A DNA stretch of 64,000 nt from NCBI GenBank assembly GCA_016218915.1, contig JACRCQ010000058.1:124001-188000 (forward strand), in the 5' to 3' direction. The position numbers and the translations under genes were made by a program. Positions within the stretch are counted from its first letter, which is position 1; the number at the start of each line of letters is the position of its first letter. Source of the stretch: Deltaproteobacteria bacterium (GTDB lineage: Bacteria > Myxococcota_A > Polyangia > Polyangiales > Polyangiaceae). Of this stretch, positions 17,258 to 25,602 are shown piece by piece. The notes under the pieces were generated by a model, which was not told the DNA's origin, made no database searches, and saw nothing but the letters and a program-made list of their open reading frames with translations.

Positions 17258-18112
17258 ATGACGGCGACGATCATCGACGGCAAGGCGGTTGCGGCTCGAG
17301 TGCGAGCTGAAGTTGCTCTGGAGACATCGCAGTTCCGCGACGCGCACGGGCGGGCCCCGTCCCTGCATGTCGTGCTCGTCGGCGATGACCCCGCCTCCCA
17401 GGTCTATGTGCGCAACAAGGAGAAGGCTGCGCGCGACGTGGGCATTGACGGCGTGACGCATCGGCTCGCTGCGACGACTTCGGAAGCGGAGCTGCTCGCG
17501 CTGGTCGATCAGCTCACGAACGACGACGGCGTCGATGGCATCCTGGTCCAGATGCCGTTGCCCAAGGGGCTGAGCGAGCACCGCGTTCTCGATCGGATCG
17601 CTCCATCGAAAGACGTGGACGGCTTGCATCCGGTCAACGCGGGGCTGCTGGCCTCCGGGCGTGAAGCGCTGGTTCCGTGCACTCCTCAGGGGTGCATTCG
17701 CCTGATCGACGAGACCGGCACAGAGCTGCGCGGGCTGCGAGCGGTGGTCGTGGGTCGAAGCATCCTTGTCGGAAAGCCAGTCGCGCAGCTGCTCCTGGCC
17801 CGACACGCCACGGTCACGATCGCCCACTCCCGCACCCGGGATCTGGCCGATGTTTGCAGGTCCGCGGATGTGCTCGTCGCTGCCGTGGGCAAGCTCCGTC
17901 TCATCAAGGGCGACTGGATCAAGCCAGGGGCGATCGTGATCGACGTGGGCATGAACAAGGGCGAGGACGGCAAGCTCTGCGGGGATGTCGACTACGGACC
18001 GGCTTCGGAAGCGGCGCGCGCCATCACGCCAGTCCCGGGCGGAGTGGGTCCCATGACGATCGCGTATCTGCTCAAGAACACAGTGGCTGCTGCTCGCGCA
18101 CGCGTTGCCTAG
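17258..18112 (+). CDS. folD: Bifunctional methylenetetrahydrofolate dehydrogenase/cyclohydrolase FolD
   Basis: FolD interconverts 5,10-methylene-, methenyl- and 10-formyl-tetrahydrofolate in cytosolic one-carbon metabolism. The protein has 284 residues, the family length. Family motifs are present in order: the active-site Lys in YVRNKEKAA (about 50-58), VDGILVQMPLP (about 91-101), TPQGCIRL, the NAD(P)-binding VVVGRSILVGKPVA (about 162-175) and PVPGGVGPMT near the end. The ATG is at the normal position for the family. It stands between a lipoprotein gene upstream and a convergent pseudo-receiver gene downstream, with no operon partner visible. Confidence 0.97.
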   Translation: MTATIIDGKAVAARVRAEVALETSQFRDAHGRAPSLHVVLVGDDPASQVYVRNKEKAARDVGIDGVTHRLAATTSEAELLALVDQLTNDDGVDGILVQMPLPKGLSEHRVLDRIAPSKDVDGLHPVNAGLLASGREALVPCTPQGCIRLIDETGTELRGLRAVVVGRSILVGKPVAQLLLARHATVTIAHSRTRDLADVCRSADVLVAAVGKLRLIKGDWIKPGAIVIDVGMNKGEDGKLCGDVDYGPASEAARAITPVPGGVGPMTIAYLLKNTVAAARARVA

Positions 18113-18153
18113 CTCGCTTGGACCCGCGACCGTAATGAGGGAGCGGGAGCAGC

Positions 18154-18603
18154 CTACGCCGCGCTCCGCGTCGCCGAGTTCTTCCTCACCTCGACGTTGA
18201 CCCGCCGCCTGTCCCCTGCGGTCATTGCCAGATGCAGCGCGATTCCCAAGGATTTCTGCTCCAGCGGGACGGGCAGCACGGCCAAGGTCATGCGAGGGCT
18301 GATCCCAGGATGCATCGAGAAAGCGATGATCCTCGCCTTTCGATCGCAATCCCGGATCGCCTGCAGGGTGGCTTGCCCGTTTCCGCCAGCGACGTCCGTG
18401 TTGACGACCACCGCGCGAACCGTGTCCGGCGCCAGCCGCATGACGGACAGCGCGGTCTCCTGGTTCCACGCGCACTCCACCGAGTAGCCCTGTGCGCTGA
18501 TGGTCTGCTCCAGCCACTTGCGGCTGACTTCATCGTGATCCACCACCAGCACCAGGCCGGACTTGATCGCTTGAAACACGCCGCTCGGCTTGTCTGAATC
18601 CAT
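18154..18603 (-). CDS. Receiver-like domain protein lacking the phospho-acceptor Asp (pseudo-receiver)
   Basis: A 149-residue protein with a response-regulator receiver fold and no output domain. The acidic cluster VDHDE is at 21-25. The strand that normally ends in the phosphorylated Asp reads VVVNTD, with Asn (N68) at the Asp position, eight residues before the usual Gly. The conserved Lys of the fifth strand is replaced by Pro in PVPLEQ (about 111-116). It may therefore work without phosphorylation, as a binding module. The ATG at 18603 has a GGGGGG-type ribosome site at suitable spacing; an ATG two codons upstream is the alternative. It is divergent from the ABC permease gene. Confidence 0.68.
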   Translation of the reverse strand: MDSDKPSGVFQAIKSGLVLVVDHDEVSRKWLEQTISAQGYSVECAWNQETALSVMRLAPDTVRAVVVNTDVAGGNGQATLQAIRDCDRKARIIAFSMHPGISPRMTLAVLPVPLEQKSLGIALHLAMTAGDRRRVNVEVRKNSATRSAA

Positions 18604-18746
18604 GCCCATCCCCCCTTGCAGCAACCTTCAGAAGGTTCCTCTGCGTCGCAACGAGCGGCGTCGCCAGTGGGGGCGCTCCGAAAATGTGCGCGTCGCAGCG
18701 CATCATCCTTCCGGTCTTCCGTGGGGTGTGATGAACTACGGCGCCC

Positions 18747-19619
18747 ATGAGCGCAGTAGCTGAAATCAAGTGGACCTGCCTGCGGGAGTTGCGACGCAAC
18801 CTGCGGAGCGCAAAGGGCATCGCGATGTCGGTGCTCTTTCTGCTCGGCGGCGGCGCGGCCAGCCTGATCTACGCCGCCATCGCTGAGATCGCACTTCGCA
18901 AGGACATCCCGGCCGAAGCCATACGCGAGCAGCGCCAGAAGGTCTGGGAGAACGTCTACGACGACCTGGGCATCGGCCAGTACCTCTCCCATGCCCCGCT
19001 GTTCTTCGTCGCCATGTTCAAAGCCCTCTGGTGGCTGATCCCGTTCCTGACCCTCATGATCGGATTCGAGCAGGTGTGCGCGGATTTGCAGCACCGGTCC
19101 ATACGCTACGATGTCGTGCGCGCCCGGCGCTGGTCCATCGTCACAGGCAAGTCCATCGCCATCTGGCTCGAGGTCTCAGCGCTCGTGCTCGGCCTCAACG
19201 TGTTCGTCTGGATCGTCACCATGATTCGCGGCGACGCTTCCTTTGCGGTCACCCTGTCGTGGGGAGGACGCCTGTGGCTGCTCAACGTGGTCTACATCGC
19301 GACCTGGGCCGGCCTTACCGTGCTCATGAGCTCGCTGACGCGACGCCCCATCCTCGCCCTGTTCATGGGACTCGTCGTGTTCTCTGGATTCGCGCTCGGT
19401 GACCTCTCCACCTGGGCCCTGACCAAGGCCGCTGCGGTCGATCCCACCTGGTGGGCTTCCAAGCTCGCACCCGCCCGCTACGCCTTCCCTGGCTTCTACC
19501 AGCAGTGGGTCGTCACCCCCAAAGCGCCTGAGATGATCAGCGGGATCGTCATCCTGCTCGCATTCGGCGCAGCCTCCACCGCAGCCGCCTGCTGGGTCGT
19601 CAACCGGAGCGATGTGTGA
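18747..19619 (+). CDS. ABC-2 type transporter permease
   Basis: A 290-residue polytopic protein of the ABC-2 exporter permease type. A membrane segment near residues 25-48 is followed by a long extracytoplasmic loop (about 50-95), and then five further hydrophobic segments run to the C-terminus. It starts with a cytoplasmic helix rich in Arg (ELRRNLRS), typical of this family. The gene is followed by an ATPase gene whose start overlaps its stop (TGATG), so the two form a translation-coupled pair that would assemble as an exporter. The substrate is not identifiable from sequence. Confidence 0.85.
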   Translation: MSAVAEIKWTCLRELRRNLRSAKGIAMSVLFLLGGGAASLIYAAIAEIALRKDIPAEAIREQRQKVWENVYDDLGIGQYLSHAPLFFVAMFKALWWLIPFLTLMIGFEQVCADLQHRSIRYDVVRARRWSIVTGKSIAIWLEVSALVLGLNVFVWIVTMIRGDASFAVTLSWGGRLWLLNVVYIATWAGLTVLMSSLTRRPILALFMGLVVFSGFALGDLSTWALTKAAAVDPTWWASKLAPARYAFPGFYQQWVVTPKAPEMISGIVILLAFGAASTAAACWVVNRSDV

Positions 19620-20548
19620 TGGATCGACCCCCTGTTTTCGCCATCTCCCTGCAGTCGATCACCAAAGCCTTTGGCTCGACCGTCGCCCTCGATGCCGTGT
19701 CGTTCGACGTGACCGCTGGCCACGCGTTCGGTCTCATCGGCCCGAACGGCGCAGGCAAGACCACGGCCTTCTCGATCATCGCCGGGTACCTGCACCCGGA
19801 CAGCGGCCTGTCGCTCGTGCTGGACCACGACTCGCGCGCCATCGACGTGCTCAAGGCGCGCCTCGCAGTTCTGCCCCAGGACGCACTGCTTCCCACCTAC
19901 GAAACCGTGGGCGAGTTCCTGGTCCACATGGCGCACCTGCAAGGCATCGAGACCGGCGCCGAGGCTGCTGCGCGACAGAGCCTCGCAGAGGTCGAAGGCG
20001 CAGACTGGTGGTCGCGTCGATGCGGCAAGCTCTCGCACGGCATGGCCAAACGCGTAGCACTGGCCCAGGCGTTTCTAGGCAAGCCAGAGGTCGTGCTGCT
20101 CGACGAGCCCACGGCAGGTCTGGACCCCAAGATCGCCTTTGAGGTCCGTGCACTGATCAAGAAGCGCAAGGGGCGCTGCACCCTCGTGATCTCCAGCCAC
20201 AACCTGCATGAGCTGGAGGAGATCTGCGATGCCGCGGCCATCCTCGATCACGGCAAGATCGTCGCTGCTGGCACCATGGAGGATCTCACCGCAGCCACCC
20301 GCGAGATCCGCATCACCGTGGCGCGCGGTCCGCTTCCCATGGACAAGGTCCGCGCCCTGCCTGGAGTCACCCGCGCCGACTACGTGGGCCAGGAACGCGC
20401 CCTGACCGTGCACTTCGACGCTACCGGAGGAGATGCCGAGGACATGATCGGCCAGGTGCTCACCCTCCTGCTTTCCGAGAAGATCCGCATCTCCGGCGTG
20501 ATGAAGGGCAAGGGTCTCGAGCAGCGCGTGATGGAGCTCACCGACTAG
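19619..20548 (+). CDS. ABC transporter ATP-binding protein
   Basis: The 309-residue ATPase subunit of the exporter encoded with the gene before it. Walker A is GPNGAGKT (about 42-49), the signature motif is the variant LSHGMAKR (about 138-145), Walker B is VVLLDEP with the following TAGLDP, and the switch His is in ISSHN. An extra C-terminal domain of about 80 residues follows, as in drug or lipid exporter ATPases (CcmA/NatA type). The ATG at 19619 overlaps the permease stop; a GTG one codon upstream is also possible. The convergent gene at 20545 overlaps its last bases on the other strand. Confidence 0.93.
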   Translation: MDRPPVFAISLQSITKAFGSTVALDAVSFDVTAGHAFGLIGPNGAGKTTAFSIIAGYLHPDSGLSLVLDHDSRAIDVLKARLAVLPQDALLPTYETVGEFLVHMAHLQGIETGAEAAARQSLAEVEGADWWSRRCGKLSHGMAKRVALAQAFLGKPEVVLLDEPTAGLDPKIAFEVRALIKKRKGRCTLVISSHNLHELEEICDAAAILDHGKIVAAGTMEDLTAATREIRITVARGPLPMDKVRALPGVTRADYVGQERALTVHFDATGGDAEDMIGQVLTLLLSEKIRISGVMKGKGLEQRVMELTD

Positions 20549-20856
20549 CGCTGCAGGATCTCCCTGAGCTTGCTGTCCAGCCGCTCGCGGCTCTTCGGGT
20601 CTCCGGGCGACACCACTTCCACCTCGACCTTGCCACCTGCCAGCACTGCGTTGAGCGCAGTGACCAGCTCCCGCGCGCCCGGCGTGATGAACGTCTTGCC
20701 CAGAGGATCCACCACGAACAGCCCGTGGTCCACCATGCACTCGAACCACTCCGCGGCCTTCTTGGACATGGTGACGCTGCGCACCTGATCCTTGTGCTCT
20801 GCCGCCTGGAACCACTCCATCGTGGTTTCGCCAAACTCTTTTTCCTGTGGGCTCAT
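20545..20856 (-). CDS. Small hypothetical cytoplasmic protein
   Basis: The product has 103 residues and no signal peptide or membrane segment. It has a helical N-terminus (EWFQAAEHKDQVRSVTMSK) and a C-terminus rich in Glu, Arg and Lys. I do not recognise the family. A central stretch around FVVDPLGKTFITPGARELV looks like a short beta-alpha unit. The ATG at 20856 is chosen because an AGGAA site sits seven bases upstream and the longer frame adds a low-complexity Arg-rich extension. It overlaps the 3' end of the ABC ATPase gene by four bases on the opposite strand, so the two transcripts converge. Confidence 0.6.
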   Translation of the reverse strand: MSPQEKEFGETTMEWFQAAEHKDQVRSVTMSKKAAEWFECMVDHGLFVVDPLGKTFITPGARELVTALNAVLAGGKVEVEVVSPGDPKSRERLDSKLREILQR

Positions 20857-21349
20857 CGTGTTCCTGCCTCTGGGCCCCGTTCTTACCAGATGCCCAGCAC
20901 GGCGCAAGACGCGGCTGTGCCGCGTTGCGCGCAGGCGCGGCAGTTGCCGCGCCGCTACGTGCGCCATCGAGCGCGCATCATGGCAGGCAATCGCAGTCTG
21001 CGAAGCGCGCATCGGATCGCCATCGGCAATCGGTGGCGGCGCGCCAATGGCGCGCCTCCGGTCAACGCGGCATCGCCGCGTCCTGCCCCGCGTTGGCACC
21101 GCATCGCCCCGCTTCGGCCTCGCCAAGCTGCGCTGCAGTCTCTCCACTCCCCGCCGACCGGCCCCCTGTCCATGCTCACCGACTCGAGTCTCCCGCTCCG
21201 AACGCGATCGCTTTTCAACCGACTCGAGTCGTCTCCGGCACCTATTCGCGACCGCCAAAGGTGATCCGGCTCATTGGTGACCGCCCGAACCGCCAAAATC
21301 GCAGCAAACTCCCATCCCTGCCCGGTCTGCCCTACGATACCGACACCCC
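20857..21349. other. Intergenic region without a recognisable gene
   Basis: About 490 bp between the divergent small hypothetical gene and nadB. Reading frames here are Arg/Ala-rich and unlike proteins. Apart from two copies of a ten-base palindrome, described separately, I see nothing coding. It should hold the promoters of both flanking genes. Confidence 0.6.
21178..21230. promoter_or_regulatory. Two copies of ACCGACTCGAGTC containing a perfect palindrome
   Basis: ACCGACTCGAGTC occurs at 21178-21190 and 21218-21230. The inner GACTCGAGTC is a perfect ten-base palindrome, and the copies are 40 bases apart, close to four helical turns. They lie about 120-170 bases before the nadB start and may be a paired operator. 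No regulator can be named. Confidence 0.4.
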
Positions 21350-22978
21350 ATGAGCTTCAGCTGTGACTATCTCGTTCTAGGAAGCGGCGTCGCCGGCCTC
21401 GCCTTTGCCCTCGAAGCCGCCGACCACGGCGACGTGCTGATCATCACCAAGCGCCGACTCGAGGAATCCAACACCCAGTACGCCCAGGGCGGCGTGGCGA
21501 GCGTGCTTTCCGAGGACGACAGCTTCGAAGCGCACATCCGTGACACGGTCGTTGCTGGCGCAGGACTGTGCCACGAGATGGCCGTCGACGTGTGCGTGCG
21601 CGAAGGGCCTGGACGCATCAAGTGGCTGCTCGAGCAAGGCGTGCGATTCTCGGAGAAGCACGGCACCAACGGCGCCGAAGACGGCACCGAGCTGGATCTT
21701 GGACGCGAAGGCGGACACAGCGTGCGTCGCGTGGTTCATGCGAGCGACATGACCGGACGCGAGATGGTGCGGGCGCTGATCGAAGCGGTGCGCAGCAAGC
21801 CGAACATCCACGTTCTCGAGAACCACACGGCCATCGATCTGATCATGCTCTCGAAGTTCGGCGGCCCGGAGACCTGCGTGGGGGCGTACGTGCTGGACGC
21901 GAGCGGCGAGTACGTGCTGCGGATCCTGGCGCGCTCCACGGTGCTCTGCACAGGCGGGGCCGGCAAGGTCTACCTGTACACGTCGAATCCCGACGTCGCG
22001 ACCGGCGATGGCGTTGCGATGGCCTACCGGGCAGGCGCCGAGATCGCGAACATGGAGTTCTACCAGTTCCACCCGACGTGCCTGTTCCACCCCAAGGCCA
22101 AGAGTTTCCTGATCAGCGAGGCGCTGCGTGGGGAAGGCGCGATCCTGCGCTTGCCTGACGGCACAGCGTTCATGGCACGGCACCACGAGCGCGCCGAGCT
22201 TGCGCCGCGCGACATCGTTTCCCGGTCCATCGACTTCGAGATGAAGCGTACCGGCTCGGAGTTCGTGCTGCTCGACATCACCCATCGTCCGGCAGACTTC
22301 GTGCGCGAGCGGTTCCCGGGCATCCACGGCGCATGTCTCAAGTGGGGGCTGGACATCACGCAGCAGCCGATACCTGTGGTGCCTGCAGCGCACTTCATGT
22401 GCGGCGGGATCACGACCGACCTGTACGGGCGCACGACGATTCCAGGGCTGTGGGCGATCGGCGAGGTCGGCTGCACGGGGCTTCACGGCGCCAACCGCCT
22501 CGCATCGAACTCCCTGCTCGAAGGGCTTGCCATGGCGCACCGCGCTGCGATCAAGACCAGGGATCAGGTCGTCGAGCTTCGCACCGCCCCGCCTCCCGAA
22601 GTCCCGGAGTGGGAAGTCGGCGACGCAGTCCCGTCCGAGGAGAAGGTCATCGTCACGCAGAACTGGGACGAGCTGCGGCGGTTCATGTGGAACTACGTCG
22701 GGATCGTGCGATCCGGCTCGCGGCTTCGTCGGGCAGCGCGACGCATCGCAGTGCTGCAGGAGGAGATCCAGGAGTATTACTGGCGGTTCCTGTTGACGCG
22801 CGACCTTCTGGAGCTGCGCAACATCGCGACGGTGGCAGAGCTGATCGTGGCCTCGGCCGCATCGCGAAGCGAGAGCCGCGGTCTGCATTTTACCCTCGAC
22901 CATCCGATGTCGGACCCACGCTTCGCCCGCGACACCGTGATCAAGCGTGGCGTGCCGCCTCACCTGCGTGGGACCTGA
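21350..22978 (+). CDS. nadB: L-aspartate oxidase NadB
   Basis: NadB oxidises L-aspartate to iminoaspartate with FAD, the first step of de novo NAD synthesis. The 542-residue protein opens with the dinucleotide-binding motif GSGVAGLAFAL (about 11-21) and has the family motifs NTQYAQGGVASVL (about 41-53) and EFYQFHPT. The C-terminal region includes GLHGANRLASNSLLE, with catalytic His/Arg residues expected in this fold. The helical C-terminal domain is complete. The ATG is at the family position. nadA and nadC are not next to it in this window. The paired palindromes upstream are a possible control site. Confidence 0.97.
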   Translation: MSFSCDYLVLGSGVAGLAFALEAADHGDVLIITKRRLEESNTQYAQGGVASVLSEDDSFEAHIRDTVVAGAGLCHEMAVDVCVREGPGRIKWLLEQGVRFSEKHGTNGAEDGTELDLGREGGHSVRRVVHASDMTGREMVRALIEAVRSKPNIHVLENHTAIDLIMLSKFGGPETCVGAYVLDASGEYVLRILARSTVLCTGGAGKVYLYTSNPDVATGDGVAMAYRAGAEIANMEFYQFHPTCLFHPKAKSFLISEALRGEGAILRLPDGTAFMARHHERAELAPRDIVSRSIDFEMKRTGSEFVLLDITHRPADFVRERFPGIHGACLKWGLDITQQPIPVVPAAHFMCGGITTDLYGRTTIPGLWAIGEVGCTGLHGANRLASNSLLEGLAMAHRAAIKTRDQVVELRTAPPPEVPEWEVGDAVPSEEKVIVTQNWDELRRFMWNYVGIVRSGSRLRRAARRIAVLQEEIQEYYWRFLLTRDLLELRNIATVAELIVASAASRSESRGLHFTLDHPMSDPRFARDTVIKRGVPPHLRGT

Positions 22979-23587
22979 CCCCGAACCCGCCAGCGAGCCG
23001 CGAGCCTCCCAGAGGTGAACCACAGAGGGCACAGCGCGGCGCAGCCGCAACCAAAGCGCCGGAGCGTGCTACTCCAGGGGGCTACCTTTCAGGGGCAGAG
23101 CATTTTATGGGGAGACAGGAGATCAGGTGATCGGATTTGGCTCTCGCGGATCGAGCTGGGCTTGCGGGAGACACGCGAGGGATCGCTTGAAGACCCAGGC
23201 TCCGGACCGGAGTAGCCGCAGATCGACGAAGATCCTCGCAGAGGCTGGCGCGACGGGGCCGACCCGTTGAACCAGCGAGCAGCAACCCTCCGATCCTGTC
23301 TGCGGCTGTCTGCGAGATCTGCGGCTCTCTTCCAGCCAAGGAATCTTCGCGCGACGCGACGATTTGGCGGGTTCGTAGTACAGAGGCCACAGAGTTGGGA
23401 GGGTGGGTGCGCAGGGATCGCGAGGCAAACCCCAGACACTCTGTGCCCTCCGAGTCCTCTGTGGTCGTTCTCCCTGCGTAGACCGCAACGCCCTTCCCAC
23501 TGCTCTTCCCTCTGCCATTCCCAATTCTGAATTCCCATTCCTGTTCTCAGTTCCTAGTTTCCTGCCCTGTGCTAAGGACCGAGTCCC
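22979..23587. repeat. Intergenic region with inverted and dispersed repeat pieces
   Basis: About 600 bp with no credible gene. ACCACAGAGG (23019-23028) is inverted at 23456-23465, and GAGGGCACAG (23025-23034) is inverted at 23441-23450, so the ends could pair across some 430 bases. Near the right end, 23537-23559 matches 20 of 23 bases of a second intergenic element at 60030-60052 (core TTCCTAGTT). It looks like a non-coding dispersed repeat, origin unknown. Confidence 0.6.
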
Positions 23588-24451
23588 GTGTTCGACGACG
23601 AAGAGGAAGGCCGACCCAGCATTCGCCCGCCTGCGGAGCGTCCCATGACGATCCCGCTAGCCGTGATCTGGTCGCTGCTCGCCTCTGCCGGTTGGATCGC
23701 GGTCGCATCCTTGACCATGCTGTTGCGCCCGAGTGCGGCCACGGATCTGGTCAACATCCAGGCCTGCATGGCGCTCGCCTACCTTCTCGCGATCTTCCTG
23801 ATGGCGCGCGTGCACGCCTTCCAGCACACGCTGGCCGACTTTCTGGGCATTCGTCATACCCACCCGCTGCTGTACGGTCTTGCTGCGTGCATCGGCGTTT
23901 CATTGACGATCCCCGCTGAGATCATCCGTCGGGCCATCGAGCGTCGTTGGCACACCCCTCCCGAAGAAGTGCTGGATCAGATCTCCGCGTTCAGGATGGA
24001 CACGCCGATCCGGCACGTTCTGATCCCTCTCGTCGTGATCGCAGTCGGCCCCCTGATCGAAGAGCTGTTCTTTCGTGGTGCCCTGCAGCGAGGCCTTCGG
24101 CGGGTCTACCCGGATGCGACCGTGGTGCCGCTGGTGGCCGTGCTGTTCGCTGCGGCTCACCAGGACGCCCGTGCGATGCTCCCGCTGTTCATCGTCGGTC
24201 TCATGCTGTGCACCCTGCGAAGCGGCAGCGGGTCGCTCCTGCCGCCGCTCATCGCACACATGTGTTTCAACGCCGTCGGCATCTTCGAGATGCTGCGGGG
24301 GCAGGGGAGTGCGGAGACGGAAACCACGCCGCTGCCCCTTTCGTGGAGCGTCGCGGGCATAGCTGCCACTGCGGTCTTCACCGCTGCGTTCGTGCTGGTC
24401 GCGCGACGGAGCTCGCGCGCGCAAAGCGCTCGTCAGGAGGATTCCACATGA
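23588..24451 (+). CDS. CPBP-family intramembrane metalloprotease
   Basis: A 287-residue polytopic protein of the CAAX-protease/bacteriocin-processing (CPBP, Abi) family. About seven membrane segments are visible. The catalytic motifs are EELFFRG (around 158-164), the His of FAAAH on the next helix (about 192) and HMCFN (about 222-226). Related proteins cut within membranes or act in peptide maturation or immunity. The GTG start has an AAGGA site about nine bases upstream; an ATG at 23645 would drop the polar N-tail. Its stop overlaps the start of the patatin gene (ATGA), so the two are translationally coupled. Confidence 0.85.
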   Translation: MFDDEEEGRPSIRPPAERPMTIPLAVIWSLLASAGWIAVASLTMLLRPSAATDLVNIQACMALAYLLAIFLMARVHAFQHTLADFLGIRHTHPLLYGLAACIGVSLTIPAEIIRRAIERRWHTPPEEVLDQISAFRMDTPIRHVLIPLVVIAVGPLIEELFFRGALQRGLRRVYPDATVVPLVAVLFAAAHQDARAMLPLFIVGLMLCTLRSGSGSLLPPLIAHMCFNAVGIFEMLRGQGSAETETTPLPLSWSVAGIAATAVFTAAFVLVARRSSRAQSARQEDST

Positions 24452-25572
24452 CTTCATCGGCCAAGACCGCGCTGTGCCTCACCGGTGGGGGCGTCACCGG
24501 CGGGCTCTATCAGATCGGTGCACTTGCCGCGCTCGAAGACGTGATCGAAGGGCTGAGCTTCGACATCTACCTGGGCACCTCGAGTGGGGCGTCGATCGCC
24601 GCGGCTCTCGCTGGCGGCGTGAGTCTGAGGCGCCTGTACCGTGCGCTGCTCGATCCAGCGGACAACTACTTTCCGCTCGAGCGCAACCACATCATGAGCC
24701 TGGACTTCGACGAGTGGCGGCGCACGATCTTCTCCGGGATGTCGTCCATGCGTCATGGCTTTGCGAGCCTTGTGGCGCGCACGCCTGCGCCGGCTCCCAA
24801 TGATCTGTGGGAGCAGCTCGATCGTCTGTACGACGCGCTTCCTGCAGGGCTCTTCACGCTCGATCGCTACGAGACTTTCCTGTCGGACTTCTTCCTGCGA
24901 CGCGGGGTACCCAACAGCTTCCGTGCGCTGGGCAAGCAGCTGCTGATCCCTGCCAACGATCTCGACGCTGGCGAGCTGGTGATGTTCGGCTCTCCAGGGC
25001 TCGATCACGTGCCGGTCTCGCTCGCCTGTGCTGCGTCCATGGCGCTGCCGCTCTTCTTTTCGCCGGTGCGCGTGGGGACTCGCTTCTACATCGACGGCGG
25101 CGTGGGTCGCATCAACGACATCGAGGCGGCTGCGGAGCGTGGAGCCGAGCTCGTGGTCGTGGTCAACCCCAATGTCCCGATCCGGGCTGCGAACGCGTCG
25201 GGTGTCCCCACAGGCCACGGCTCCGGCTCGAGCCTGCGCGACAAGGGCATGATGTGGGTCTACAACCAGGCCATGCGCTGCGGCGTGCAGGCGCGTCTTC
25301 AGGAAGCCATCGAGCGGGTGCAGAGCAAGCGAAGCATCGAGGTGCTTCTGATCGAGCCTGAGAGCTCGGAGACCCTACGCTTCCTGCACAATGCAGCGAG
25401 CTTCTCGGCCCGACGCGAAATCCTCGAGTGGTCGTACCGAAGCACCCGCGAGCTGGTTCGACGCTGGGTGGCGGATCACAAGCCCGTGGCCGACTCCTAC
25501 GGGTGGCATGCGACCGCGTCGACCGATGGCGCTTCCATTCCGCCTCCTCCGCCACCCGCAAACATCGACTGA
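24448..25572 (+). CDS. Patatin-like phospholipase
   Basis: A 374-residue lipid acyl hydrolase of the patatin family, predicted to be cytoplasmic. The oxyanion-hole motif is TGGGVTGG (about 12-19), the nucleophile Ser is in GTSSG (about 48-52), and the partner Asp is in the DGG motif (about 216-218). The ATG at 24448 has a perfect AGGAGG at 24435-24440. It is translationally coupled to the CPBP membrane-protease gene upstream, which hints at a shared membrane-linked role. No signal peptide or membrane segment is seen. The substrate is presumably a phospholipid, but specificity is not readable. Confidence 0.9.
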   Translation: MTSSAKTALCLTGGGVTGGLYQIGALAALEDVIEGLSFDIYLGTSSGASIAAALAGGVSLRRLYRALLDPADNYFPLERNHIMSLDFDEWRRTIFSGMSSMRHGFASLVARTPAPAPNDLWEQLDRLYDALPAGLFTLDRYETFLSDFFLRRGVPNSFRALGKQLLIPANDLDAGELVMFGSPGLDHVPVSLACAASMALPLFFSPVRVGTRFYIDGGVGRINDIEAAAERGAELVVVVNPNVPIRAANASGVPTGHGSGSSLRDKGMMWVYNQAMRCGVQARLQEAIERVQSKRSIEVLLIEPESSETLRFLHNAASFSARREILEWSYRSTRELVRRWVADHKPVADSYGWHATASTDGASIPPPPPPANID

Positions 25573-25602
25573 TCCGGCTGCGTTCGCTATCCTGCTGCCG
25601 CC

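Noticed and set aside
21377..23050. 557-residue minus-strand frame opposite nadB
   Set aside because: Antisense shadow of a firmly identified gene; composition rich in Arg, His and Val.
23015..23538. Short frames inside the repeat region after nadB
   Set aside because: They cross the inverted repeats, differ on both strands without any protein-like pattern, and have no start signals.
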